Positions 50,996 through 58,113 of a stretch of 64,000 nt of DNA are shown one piece after another. Within the stretch, counting starts at the first letter, position 1, and the number at the start of each line of letters is the position of its first letter. The position numbers and the translations under genes are program-made. The DNA is taken from assembly GCA_963803245.1 (NCBI GenBank), contig CAWDLI010000001.1, positions 1-64,000 of the forward strand, read 5' to 3'. The notes beneath the pieces were generated by a model. The model searched no databases. It saw only the letters and a list, made by a program, of their open reading frames with translations, and had not been told where the DNA came from. This DNA is from JACVRW01 sp963803245 (GTDB lineage: Bacteria > Actinomycetota > Thermoleophilia > Solirubrobacterales > Thermoleophilaceae).

Positions 50996-51766
50996 ATGCA
51001 GACGGAGAGCAAGGCTCAGAAGATTGCCGTCACGGGCGCCACCGGCCGGGTCGGATCGCCTCTCGTCGAGATCCTCGAGCAGCGCGGACACGATGTGGTC
51101 GCGATCGCGCGCTCCAAGGGTGTCGACGTGGTCAGCGGGGAGGGTCTCGAGGAGGCGCTCGCCGGGGTCGAGACCATCATCGACGCGGCCACCGGGCCCT
51201 CGCCCGACCAGGATGAGGCGACGGCATTCTTCACCGCCTCGGCGCGGAACCTGCAGCGAGCCGGCGCGGCAGCCGGCGCGAAGCGGATCGTCGTCGTCTC
51301 GATCATCGGCATCGACAACTTCCAGGGCGGCTACAACGCGGCGAAGGTGGCGCAGGAGCAGACGCTGCTCGAAGGAACGCTCCCGGTCCGAATCGTTCGC
51401 GCTGCCCAGTTCCACGAGTTCGTCGAGGAGCTGGTCGGGTGGATGACCCAGGACGGCGTCGCGTACCTGCCCGAGATGCAGACGCAGCTCGTGGCCGCCC
51501 GCGCCGTCGCCGAAGCCCTCGCCGACGCGGCCGAGGAGCCGACGATCGAGAGCGGCAAGATCACCGAGATCGCCGGGCCGCAGGCGGAGCGTCTCGCCGA
51601 TGCGGCCGCCGCGCTCTTCGCCAGCCGAGGTGACTCGACGGAGATCCGCGAGGCCCCGCAGTCCGGCGACCCGGACGCCACGGCCTACGCGGAGGGCGGC
51701 GTGCTGCCCAACCCGGGCGCGAAGCTCGCCGGCCCCAGCTTCCGGGAGTGGCTCGCGGCAGCCTGA
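50996..51766 (+). CDS. NmrA-like/SDR NAD(P)-binding protein
   Basis: A 256-residue protein with the extended-SDR N-terminus KIAVTGATGRVGSPLVEILE, a Rossmann core (GVETIIDAATGPSPDQDEAT), and RIVVVSIIGIDNFQGGYNAAK in place of the usual YxxxK. It also has RIVRAAQFHEFVEEL, as seen in NmrA/NAD-dependent epimerase relatives. It may be an oxidoreductase or a redox-sensing regulator. AAAGGAC precedes the ATG. Confidence 0.82.
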   Translation: MQTESKAQKIAVTGATGRVGSPLVEILEQRGHDVVAIARSKGVDVVSGEGLEEALAGVETIIDAATGPSPDQDEATAFFTASARNLQRAGAAAGAKRIVVVSIIGIDNFQGGYNAAKVAQEQTLLEGTLPVRIVRAAQFHEFVEELVGWMTQDGVAYLPEMQTQLVAARAVAEALADAAEEPTIESGKITEIAGPQAERLADAAAALFASRGDSTEIREAPQSGDPDATAYAEGGVLPNPGAKLAGPSFREWLAAA

Positions 51767-51797
51767 GCGGCAACGAGGGGCCGAGCGGCCTTGATCC

Positions 51798-51821
51798 TCA
51801 TGCGAACATGTGTTCGCATGA
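51798..51821. promoter_or_regulatory. SOS (LexA) box palindrome overlapping a start codon
   Basis: A 24-base palindrome with 11-base arms and a TG centre. Its core, CGAACATGTGTTCG (51803-51816), matches the Gram-positive LexA/DinR consensus CGAACRNRYGTTYG at every position. The start codon of the next gene (51818) is the last part of the right arm, so LexA binding would block the promoter or the first codon. Confidence 0.75.
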
Positions 51822-52138
51822 CCTCTCAGGGCGGCGCCTACACCAGATTCAGGAACGCCCTCGACTCAGGCAACCTCGTCTTGATTCGAGCCGCTGCCGC
51901 GGAGCTCCCGCATGTCCCGCCGCTGAACGACGCGCTCAAGATCTGTCTCGTCCTGCGGGAAGCCGAGCCGGTGGCCTATGAGCGGGCGGTCGTGCGCTGG
52001 CTCGGGCGCTTCTGTCTCGAACGCCCCAAGGCGACGCTGGCCGACGTGCTGGACGCCGCCAGGGCCCTCGACCGCATGCGGACCCAGCCGGAGGGCAGCA
52101 CGCGGCTCCTCGGGAAGCTCGTGGACCGGTCGAGCTAG
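51818..52138 (+). CDS. small SOS-boxed protein of unknown function
   Basis: A 106-residue, mostly helical protein: YTRFRNALDSGNLVLIRAAA, AELPHVPPLNDALKICLVLR, AEPVAYERAVVRWLGRFCLE, RPKATLADVLDAARALDRM. I do not know the family, though the pattern of a helix with LKICLVL followed by ERAVVRWLGRF looks conserved. The ATG at 51818 sits at the end of a perfect LexA-type palindrome with no room for a ribosome site, so the mRNA could be leaderless. Its regulation by DNA damage is inferred from the box only. Confidence 0.7.
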   Translation: MTSQGGAYTRFRNALDSGNLVLIRAAAAELPHVPPLNDALKICLVLREAEPVAYERAVVRWLGRFCLERPKATLADVLDAARALDRMRTQPEGSTRLLGKLVDRSS

Positions 52139-52173
52139 CGGCCAGGGTGTGCGGCGGGGATACTCGGCGGGCG

Positions 52174-52572
52174 ATGTCGGAGGAGAACGTGGAGACGGTG
52201 CGTTCGCTGTTGGAGGCGGCTGAGCGGGGCGACTATTCGGCCACGGTCGGCCTGGCTCATCCCGATCTCGAGATCCGCCCGGCCCTGACCGGTTGGCTCG
52301 AGGGGACGGTGTACCGAGGGCCAGAGGGTCTGCGGCAGTTCCTCGAAGACACCGATGCCGCGTGGGCGGAGTTTCACGTCGAGATCCAGGAGTACCGCGA
52401 TCTGGGCGAGACCGTCCTGGCGCTCGGCCAGACGTGGGCACGTGGACGGGACGACATCAGGGTCGACGATCCCGGCGGCTGGGTGTGCGACATGCGACAG
52501 GGGAAGCTCCACCGCCTTCGCACCTTCAACACCTGGGCAGAGGCCCTCGAAGCCGTGGGGCTGTCGGAGTAA
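52174..52572 (+). CDS. SnoaL-like (NTF2-fold) protein, tandem copy 1
   Basis: A 132-residue NTF2-fold protein: MSEENVETVRSLLEAAERGD, YSATVGLAHPDLEIRPALTG, VYRGPEGLRQFLEDTDAAWA, and a C-terminal RQGKLHRLRTFNTWAEALEA. Four bases separate it from the next, related gene. The ATG at 52174 fits the family's MSxENVE start. Confidence 0.82.
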   Translation: MSEENVETVRSLLEAAERGDYSATVGLAHPDLEIRPALTGWLEGTVYRGPEGLRQFLEDTDAAWAEFHVEIQEYRDLGETVLALGQTWARGRDDIRVDDPGGWVCDMRQGKLHRLRTFNTWAEALEAVGLSE

Positions 52573-52576
52573 GGCG

Positions 52577-52996
52577 ATGTCGCGGGAGAACGTGGAGATA
52601 GTGCGCCGGGTCTACGAAGCCGCGGCTCGCCGCGATGCCGCCACCGTTCTCGCCCTGTACGACGCCGGCATCGAGTTGGATGCCTCTCAACTCGGGGTCG
52701 CCGGCATCGCCGGAGGGGACGATGCCGTCTACCACGGCCACGATGGGCTTCGGCGTTTCTTTCGGGAGTGGCACGAAGCGTGGACGAGCATCGAGTACGA
52801 CTTCGAGGAGCTGATCGACGCTGGAGATGAGCACGTGATCGCGGTCGTGACCAGACACGCTCGTGGGCGAGCCAGCGGAGTCGAGGTCGAGCGGGCCTTC
52901 GCACTCGTCTGGACGCTCCGCGGTGGCAAGGTCGCCCGGGTGGTGTGGTTTCTGTCGCGGGGCGAGGCCCTCGCTGCCGTGGGGTCGTCGGAGTAG
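52577..52996 (+). CDS. SnoaL-like (NTF2-fold) protein, tandem copy 2
   Basis: A 139-residue NTF2-fold protein: MSRENVEIVRRVYEAAARRD, AATVLALYDAGIELDASQLG, HDGLRRFFREWHEAWTSIEY, and LRGGKVARVVWFLSRGEALA at the C-terminus. The N-terminal and C-terminal motifs match the upstream copy; the middle differs. It has no enzyme motif that I can name. Confidence 0.82.
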   Translation: MSRENVEIVRRVYEAAARRDAATVLALYDAGIELDASQLGVAGIAGGDDAVYHGHDGLRRFFREWHEAWTSIEYDFEELIDAGDEHVIAVVTRHARGRASGVEVERAFALVWTLRGGKVARVVWFLSRGEALAAVGSSE

Positions 52997-53113
52997 CAAC
53001 GGGCCTCTGAAGTACCGTCGCCAATACCCGCAAGTAGCGGGAAAATCGAAGCGCTCCCAGCGGCTCGGGCCTCCCCGAGGTGAGAGCCTGACGCATCCGC
53101 TCTGGTTTGGGGG

Positions 53114-54121
53114 CTGGCCACGTCTGGAACTCGCAGGCTCTGTCTCTTGCTCGTGGGTCTCGCACTCACGCTCGGAGCTGCGGCCTGCGCCGGCGGAACC
53201 GACGACGCGACCAACATCAGGGCCACCCAGGCGCGCCTCTGGGCGCATGGCTACTCGAACGACGGCCCCACGACCTGGTGGTGGGAGTACGACACGGTGC
53301 AGGCGGACCTCGGTACGGCCAACGACACCGAGGTCTGCGGGGTGGGCACTGGGCCGAAGGAGCCCGACAACCGCTGCGGGCCCGCCACCGGCGGATCGGC
53401 GGGCAACACGATCCCGCTGAACGTGGTCGTCACGGATCTCACGCCCGACACCACCTACTACTTCCGGGCCTGCGGCCAGGACACGAACGACCCTAGCCCG
53501 ACCTGCGCCAACACCCGCAGCTTCCGCACGACGCTCGGCGACACGACCGTGACCGTCCTCGGCGGCGCCCTCCAGGTGCTCGGCCCCGGCGTCGACAACG
53601 ACGTCTTCATCACCAAGTTCACTGACACCGACGGCGTCGTCAAGCTCCGGATCGAGGACCGCGGCTCGAGCATCCAGCCGAGCACGGCCTGCCCGAGCGC
53701 TGCCACCGGGGCCTACGACGATGCCGTCAAGTGTCCCAGCGGCAGCCTCACTCAGATCTTCGTGACGCTCCAGGACGGCAATGACGCCGCCACCATCGGC
53801 GACACGATCACGATCCCGTCGGATATCGCCGGCGGCGCGGGCAGTGACTTCCTCCAGGGGAGCAGCAGCGCCAACGACACGCTGACCACCGGCCCGGGGG
53901 GCAACAGCGGGCAGAGCGCGATGGGAGGCACTGCCAACATCCAGAACCTCAGCGGTGCCGGTGGGAACGACACCTTCAACGTCCAGAACGGCTCCGTGGA
54001 CCTCATCTACTGCGGCGACGGCAACGACGTGGCCAATGTCGAGGTGGCCGACGGAGGCTGGGAGGGGCTCTTCCAGCATCCTCAGTTCAGCACCTGCGAG
54101 ACGCTGAACGAGATCCCGTAG
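53114..54121 (+). CDS. exported protein: Fn3-like module plus RTX-like repeats
   Basis: An exported protein. The signal (RRLCLLLVGLALTLGAAACA) precedes an Fn3-like module (TNIRATQARLWAHGYSNDGP, TWWWEYDTVQADLG, TTYYFRACGQDTNDPSPTCA) and a C-terminal beta region with degenerate RTX/hemolysin-type repeats (LQDGNDAATIGDTITIPSDI, AGGAGSDFLQG, GAGGNDTFNVQNG, YCGDGNDVANVE), which may bind calcium. A TTG at 53147 is the first common start, but it lacks the RR region; a CTG at 53114 after GGGGG gives a full signal, so I used it. The module matches that of the broken gene at 20544. Confidence 0.65.
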   Translation: MATSGTRRLCLLLVGLALTLGAAACAGGTDDATNIRATQARLWAHGYSNDGPTTWWWEYDTVQADLGTANDTEVCGVGTGPKEPDNRCGPATGGSAGNTIPLNVVVTDLTPDTTYYFRACGQDTNDPSPTCANTRSFRTTLGDTTVTVLGGALQVLGPGVDNDVFITKFTDTDGVVKLRIEDRGSSIQPSTACPSAATGAYDDAVKCPSGSLTQIFVTLQDGNDAATIGDTITIPSDIAGGAGSDFLQGSSSANDTLTTGPGGNSGQSAMGGTANIQNLSGAGGNDTFNVQNGSVDLIYCGDGNDVANVEVADGGWEGLFQHPQFSTCETLNEIP

Positions 54122-54137
54122 AGGGCCCGGGTTGAAG

Positions 54138-54210
54138 TACCGCCACGGGGATTCGAACCCCGGTTTCCGCCGTGAGAGGGCGGCGTCCTAGTCCCCTAGA
54201 CGATGGCGGC
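54138..54210 (-). tRNA. tRNA-Glu (anticodon CUC)
   Basis: A 73-base tRNA with acceptor stem GCCGCCA/TGGCGGT (a G-T pair at position 1), discriminator A, anticodon loop CTCTCAC in a CCGCC/GGCGG stem, and T arm CGGGGTTCGAATCCCCG. CCA is not encoded. It is transcribed opposite to the flanking genes. Confidence 0.93.
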
Positions 54211-54262
54211 TCGGCGCGTGATTGTAGCGCCGGGCTTCGGGGCTTCCCGCTACTTTCGGGCT

Positions 54263-55138
54263 ATGGCTCTTCGGCCTCGCACCATGCTTCTGGCCGCCTG
54301 TTGGGTCGCGGTCGCGTTCCTGATCCTGGTCGCGGTGGCGTACGGGTCGGCTGACGCGCGTTCGCTCGACGCGCGGGCGCTCCACGGGTTCATCGATCTT
54401 CAGCGCCCGGGCGTGGAGTACCGCTTCAACCGGATCGCGATGCTCGGGAACCCCCCGCAGGTAGGGATCATGGCGCTGCTGCTGGCCGCGGTCGGCCTCG
54501 TGCGCGGGCGCCCGCGACTCTCGCTCGCGGTGATCGCCCTCCTCGGCGCCACCAGCGTGTCGAGCCAGTTGCTCAAGGCGCTGCTGGCCTACCCGCGCTA
54601 CGACGGCGTGGTCGACGGCGCCCACGTCTCGCCGGCGGCCTTCCCGAGCGGTCATGCCACCGCCGCGATGTCCATCGCGCTCGCGGCCGTGCTTGTTGCC
54701 CCGCCGCGCGCGCGGCCATTCGCGGCGGTGCTGGGCGGGGCCTTCGTGGTCAGCATCGGGTTCACCATCGTCATCCTCGGCTGGCATTTCCCGAGCGACG
54801 TGGTGGGCGGCTTCCTGCTCGCCACCGGATGGGCGCTGGTGATCGCGGCGGGCCTGCGGTCGGCCAACGAGCGCTGGCCCGAGCATGCCGGGCGAACCCG
54901 CGCCACCGCCACGCTTCAGCGCGGGGTCGACGGGATCGCCACCTTCGGGGCGGCCGCTCTGGTGCTCTTCCTGGTCGTGACCGTCGTGATCGTGGCGGCC
55001 ACGCTCGTCGTCACGCGCCCGAGCGAGCTCGTGGACTTCGCCGATGAGCACACGGCGCTCGTGGCGGTCGGCGGCGCGATCGCGTTCGCCGCGGCCGCGC
55101 TCCTCGGCGGCGTGACCGCCGCGCTGCGACGGTCCTGA
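54263..55138 (+). CDS. PAP2-family membrane phosphatase
   Basis: A 291-residue membrane protein with about seven helices and the PAP2 phosphatase triad: LLKALLAYPRYDGVVDGA (Lys-Arg-Pro type motif), AAFPSGHATAAMSIAL (Ser-Gly-His) and GFTIVILGWHFPSDVVGG (His-Asp). It probably removes phosphate from a lipid or polyprenyl phosphate. I chose the ATG at 54263 (MALRPRTMLL). The B12 riboswitch begins about 25 bases after its stop. Confidence 0.82.
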   Translation: MALRPRTMLLAACWVAVAFLILVAVAYGSADARSLDARALHGFIDLQRPGVEYRFNRIAMLGNPPQVGIMALLLAAVGLVRGRPRLSLAVIALLGATSVSSQLLKALLAYPRYDGVVDGAHVSPAAFPSGHATAAMSIALAAVLVAPPRARPFAAVLGGAFVVSIGFTIVILGWHFPSDVVGGFLLATGWALVIAAGLRSANERWPEHAGRTRATATLQRGVDGIATFGAAALVLFLVVTVVIVAATLVVTRPSELVDFADEHTALVAVGGAIAFAAAALLGGVTAALRRS

Positions 55139-55164
55139 CCGGGGCGCCCCCGCAAGGGGATATG

Positions 55165-55330
55165 CTGAGGCGCGTATAGGCCGGTGGTCATGGAAGTCCG
55201 GTGCAAAACCGGCGCGGTCCCGCCACTGTGAGCGAGCGTTGAGGCGTCGCAAGAGCCACTGAGGAGCCACGGCTTCTCGGGAAGGCGCGGCGCGGAGCTC
55301 CGAGCCAGGAGACCTGGCCTCCGGCCCCCG
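55165..55330 (+). ncRNA. cobalamin (AdoCbl) riboswitch
   Basis: The leader has the cobalamin riboswitch marks: GGTGCAAAACCGGCGCGGTC (55199 onward), the core CCGCCACTGTGAGCG (55220-55234), and the B12 box GAGCCAGGAGACCTGGCC (55302-55319). It is followed by CCGGCCCCCGTC, which could pair with the GGAAGGGGAG ribosome site of the next gene, allowing translational control by cobalamin. It heads the five-gene transport operon. Confidence 0.93.
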
Positions 55331-55358
55331 TCAACGACCCTCGTGGAAGGGGAGACGC

Positions 55359-56315
55359 ATGCAAGCACCTCGTATCAACCCGGGCCGGGCCCTGATGGCC
55401 GTGGCCGCGACCGTCGCAGTGGTGGTTCCTTCGACGGCCACCGCCGCCGAGCAGGCCGACCTACGCGTTGAGGGCGCCGGCAGGCCGCTGGGCGCAGCCA
55501 CCTACCTGACCGACACCGCTCGCATCAAGACCACCTCGAACGCCGGCTGCAAGGGCTCGGGGGACGTGAAGACGGTGCAGGGCCCGAGCGCGATCGGCCT
55601 GCTGTGGTCGGGAGCCGCGGTGACCAAGCAGCTGAGGCCGCTCGCCGTGAGCGACGAGTTCGATTTCGGCCTGCTGGTCTGCGGGATCTCGAGCTTCGTG
55701 GGCGGGGACACCGCCTACTGGCTCTACAAGGTCGACCACAAGACCCCCGAGGTCGGCGCCGATCAGTTCCCGCTCAGCGGCGGGGAGCAGGTGCTCTGGT
55801 ACTTCAGCGACACCACCACGAGCGTCAACACGGGCGACGAGCTGGCGCTGCAGGCGCCGGTGAAGGCCAAGCCGAACGGCACGGTCGCCGTCCGCGTGTG
55901 GTCCTACGACTCGGCCGGAAAGCGCACGCCCGTTGCGGGCGCCGTTGTGCAGGGTGAGGACGAGGCGACCACCGACGCCCAGGGGAGGGCAACGCTCGCC
56001 ACGCCGGACCGCGGGACGCTGAGGCTGCGCGCGGAGCATGGCGCGGACATCCCGTCCCAGACCGAGTCGGTCTGCATCACGGCCAAGCCGCGCTGCCCGT
56101 CGCGCCGCGGCAAGCGGATCTTCGGCACCGCGAAGGCCGACCGCATCGCCGGCACCAAGGGCCCGGACACGGTCTCGGCCGGCAAGGGCGGCGACCGCGT
56201 GAGCGTGCGCGGGGGTGGCATCGACGCCGTGCGCTGCGGCAAGGGAAGTGACCGCGTGAGCGCCGATCGCTCCGACCGCGTGGGGCGCGACTGTGAGGTC
56301 GTCAAGCGCCGATGA
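55359..56315 (+). CDS. secreted DUF4430 (transcobalamin C-terminal-like) protein with RTX-like tail
   Basis: A 318-residue exported protein (signal ALMAVAATVAVVVPSTATAA). Residues about 30-150 form a DUF4430-like beta domain (GPSAIGLLWSGAAVTKQLRP, FGLLVCGISSFVGGDTAYWL, YKVDHKTPEVGADQFPLSGG, EQVLWYFSD). Then comes an Ig-like/carboxypeptidase-regulatory region (VAVRVWSYDSAGKRTPVAGA) and a C-terminal tail with RTX-type repeats (FGTAKADRIAGTKGPDTVSA, RCGKGSDRVSADRSDRVGRD) that may bind calcium. DUF4430 is the beta domain of transcobalamin, so it may bind cobalamin. It is the first gene after the riboswitch. Confidence 0.82.
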   Translation: MQAPRINPGRALMAVAATVAVVVPSTATAAEQADLRVEGAGRPLGAATYLTDTARIKTTSNAGCKGSGDVKTVQGPSAIGLLWSGAAVTKQLRPLAVSDEFDFGLLVCGISSFVGGDTAYWLYKVDHKTPEVGADQFPLSGGEQVLWYFSDTTTSVNTGDELALQAPVKAKPNGTVAVRVWSYDSAGKRTPVAGAVVQGEDEATTDAQGRATLATPDRGTLRLRAEHGADIPSQTESVCITAKPRCPSRRGKRIFGTAKADRIAGTKGPDTVSAGKGGDRVSVRGGGIDAVRCGKGSDRVSADRSDRVGRDCEVVKRR

Positions 56316-57235
56316 GGCGGCGGGCTCTCGCCGCCCTCGTCTGTGCGACGGCGCTCGCCGGCTGCGGCCTCGGCGCGGGGGAGGAGCTCGAGGGCGCCGG
56401 CGTGACGCTGCGCGTGACGCGCGACTTCGGTCACGAGTCGCTCGGCGCCCACAGCGAGCGAAAGGTGCGCGAGGACCAGACGGTCATGCGGATGCTCACG
56501 TCGGACTTCGACGTGGACACCCGCTTCGGCGGGCGCTTCGTGCAGTCGATCGACGGCCTGAAGGGAGCGGGGGCCACCGGTCGCCGCGACTGGTTCTTCT
56601 TCGTGAACGGGGTGGAGTCCGACCAGGGCGCGGCCGAGTACGAGCTCTCGCCGGGTGACCGCGTCCAGTGGGACTACCGGCCCTGGGACGAGGCGGAGGC
56701 GGTCCCGGCGATCGTGGGCGCCTTTCCCGAGCCGTTTCTCCACGGCCTCGAGGGCAAGCGGCGCCCGGTGCGCCTGGAGTGCGCGGACGCCGACTCGGCC
56801 GCGTGCCACGAGGCCGACGAGCGGCTCGAGGGGGCGGGCGTGCCCACCTCGTCGTCCACCGTCGGCGCGCCCAACACCGAGACCGTCACGCGGCTCGTGG
56901 TGGCTCCGTGGCCGAGGGCCCGGATCGTGCGCGGAGCGCCCGAGCTCGAGGAGGGGCCCGGCGCGACCGGGGTCTTCGCGCGCCTGAGCGAGGGGAAGCT
57001 CGAGCTGCTCGACGAGTCCGGCGACGTTGCGCGCACCGTCCGGCCCGGTGACGGCACGGCGCTCGTGGTGGCTCTGCGCCCGCGCGCGGACGAGCTCGTG
57101 TGGCTCGTGACCGGCCTCGACGACGACGCCCTCCTCGCGGGCGCCCGGGCGCTCACCGCGCGGAAGCTCCGCGACGCGTTCTCGGTGGCCGTGACCGGGG
57201 ACCGGGTGGAGAAGCTGCCGCTGGAGGGCCGATGA
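56312..57235 (+). CDS. DUF4430-domain lipoprotein
   Basis: A 307-residue lipoprotein (signal ending TALAGC). The DUF4430 core has LRVTRDFGHESLGAHSERKV, EDQTVMRMLTSDFDVDTRFG, GRFVQSIDGLKGAGATGRRD, WFFFVNGVESDQGAAEYELS and PGDRVQWDYRPWDEAEAVPA, the classic order of the transcobalamin-like C-terminal domain. The last 140 residues are a second alpha/beta-rich region of unknown type. The start overlaps the previous stop (ATGA). It is probably a cobalamin-binding surface protein. Confidence 0.82.
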   Translation: MRRRALAALVCATALAGCGLGAGEELEGAGVTLRVTRDFGHESLGAHSERKVREDQTVMRMLTSDFDVDTRFGGRFVQSIDGLKGAGATGRRDWFFFVNGVESDQGAAEYELSPGDRVQWDYRPWDEAEAVPAIVGAFPEPFLHGLEGKRRPVRLECADADSAACHEADERLEGAGVPTSSSTVGAPNTETVTRLVVAPWPRARIVRGAPELEEGPGATGVFARLSEGKLELLDESGDVARTVRPGDGTALVVALRPRADELVWLVTGLDDDALLAGARALTARKLRDAFSVAVTGDRVEKLPLEGR

Positions 57236-58113
57236 AGTTCGTGCCCACCTACCGGCCGCGGCCGAGCGCGCTGCACTCCGCGCGCGCGGGCGTGGCCGCC
57301 TTCTTCTGCGGCGCGCTCGCCTTCGCGGGCGCCATCGACCAGCACCCGCTCGTGCTGGGCGCCGCGCTCACGGGAATCGGGCTTGCGGCGGTGGGGGCGG
57401 GGGTGTGGCGCGAGGTGCTCGCCGCGGCACGCGTGGCGATCCCGTTCGCGCTCCTCGTGACGATCATCAACCCGCTCGTCTACCAGGAGGGGAACACGCT
57501 GCTGGTGCGTGGGGGCGAGGTGCTCGGGCGGCGCATCGACATCACGCTCGAGGCGACCGTGGCCGGCGCACTCGCCGGGATTCGGGTGGTGGTGATCATC
57601 GTGGCCCTCTGGCTCATGTCCGTGGCCGTGGACCCCGACGCGCTGCTGCGCCTGTTCCGGAGGATCTCCTACCGCTCCGCCCTCACCGCGTCGCTGGCCA
57701 CCCGGCTGGTGCCGGTCCTGGCGCGCGACGCGACGCGCATGAGCGAGGCGGCGCGCTGCCGGCCGCATCCGGCCAGCCGGCTCGCGGTGGCGCGCTCGGC
57801 GCTCGCGGGAGCGCTCGACCGGTCCGTCGACCTCGCCGCCGCGCTCGAGCTGCGCGGTTACGCCATGGCCGGGCGCCCGACGCGACGGCACGTGCGGTGG
57901 TCGCGCCACGACATGCGCATCGCCGCGGCCGGCGTGGGCATCGTGGCGGTGGCGGTGGCGGGACGGATCGCCGGGGTGGCCGACGTGGAGACCTATCCGG
58001 AGCTCCATCTCGAGCTCGGGAGCGCCGAGCTGGCGCTGGCGGCCGCGATCGTGCTGCTCGCCGCGGCGCCGTTCGCGGGGCGCTCGGCCCGCATGGGGGT
58101 GGCCCGTGCCTGA
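57232..58113 (+). CDS. ECF transporter transmembrane subunit EcfT (CbiQ family)
   Basis: A 293-residue membrane protein of the CbiQ/EcfT family with about six helices. The cytoplasmic coupling segments include SLATRLVPVLARDATRMSEA followed by ARCRP, and DLAAALELRGYAMAGRPTRR, which takes the place of the two Ala-Arg-Gly motifs that contact the ATPases. It should couple ATP hydrolysis to the substrate-binding component. It overlaps the genes on both sides (ATGA, and 8 bases with the ATPase), so all are likely one transcript. Confidence 0.87.
   Translation: MKFVPTYRPRPSALHSARAGVAAFFCGALAFAGAIDQHPLVLGAALTGIGLAAVGAGVWREVLAAARVAIPFALLVTIINPLVYQEGNTLLVRGGEVLGRRIDITLEATVAGALAGIRVVVIIVALWLMSVAVDPDALLRLFRRISYRSALTASLATRLVPVLARDATRMSEAARCRPHPASRLAVARSALAGALDRSVDLAAALELRGYAMAGRPTRRHVRWSRHDMRIAAAGVGIVAVAVAGRIAGVADVETYPELHLELGSAELALAAAIVLLAAAPFAGRSARMGVARA

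Noticed and set aside
55141..55165. GGGGCGCCCC with CCCCGCAAGGGG as a possible terminator of the PAP2 gene
   Set aside because: The stem is short and has no T-run; it lies against the start of the riboswitch and may be part of its leader.
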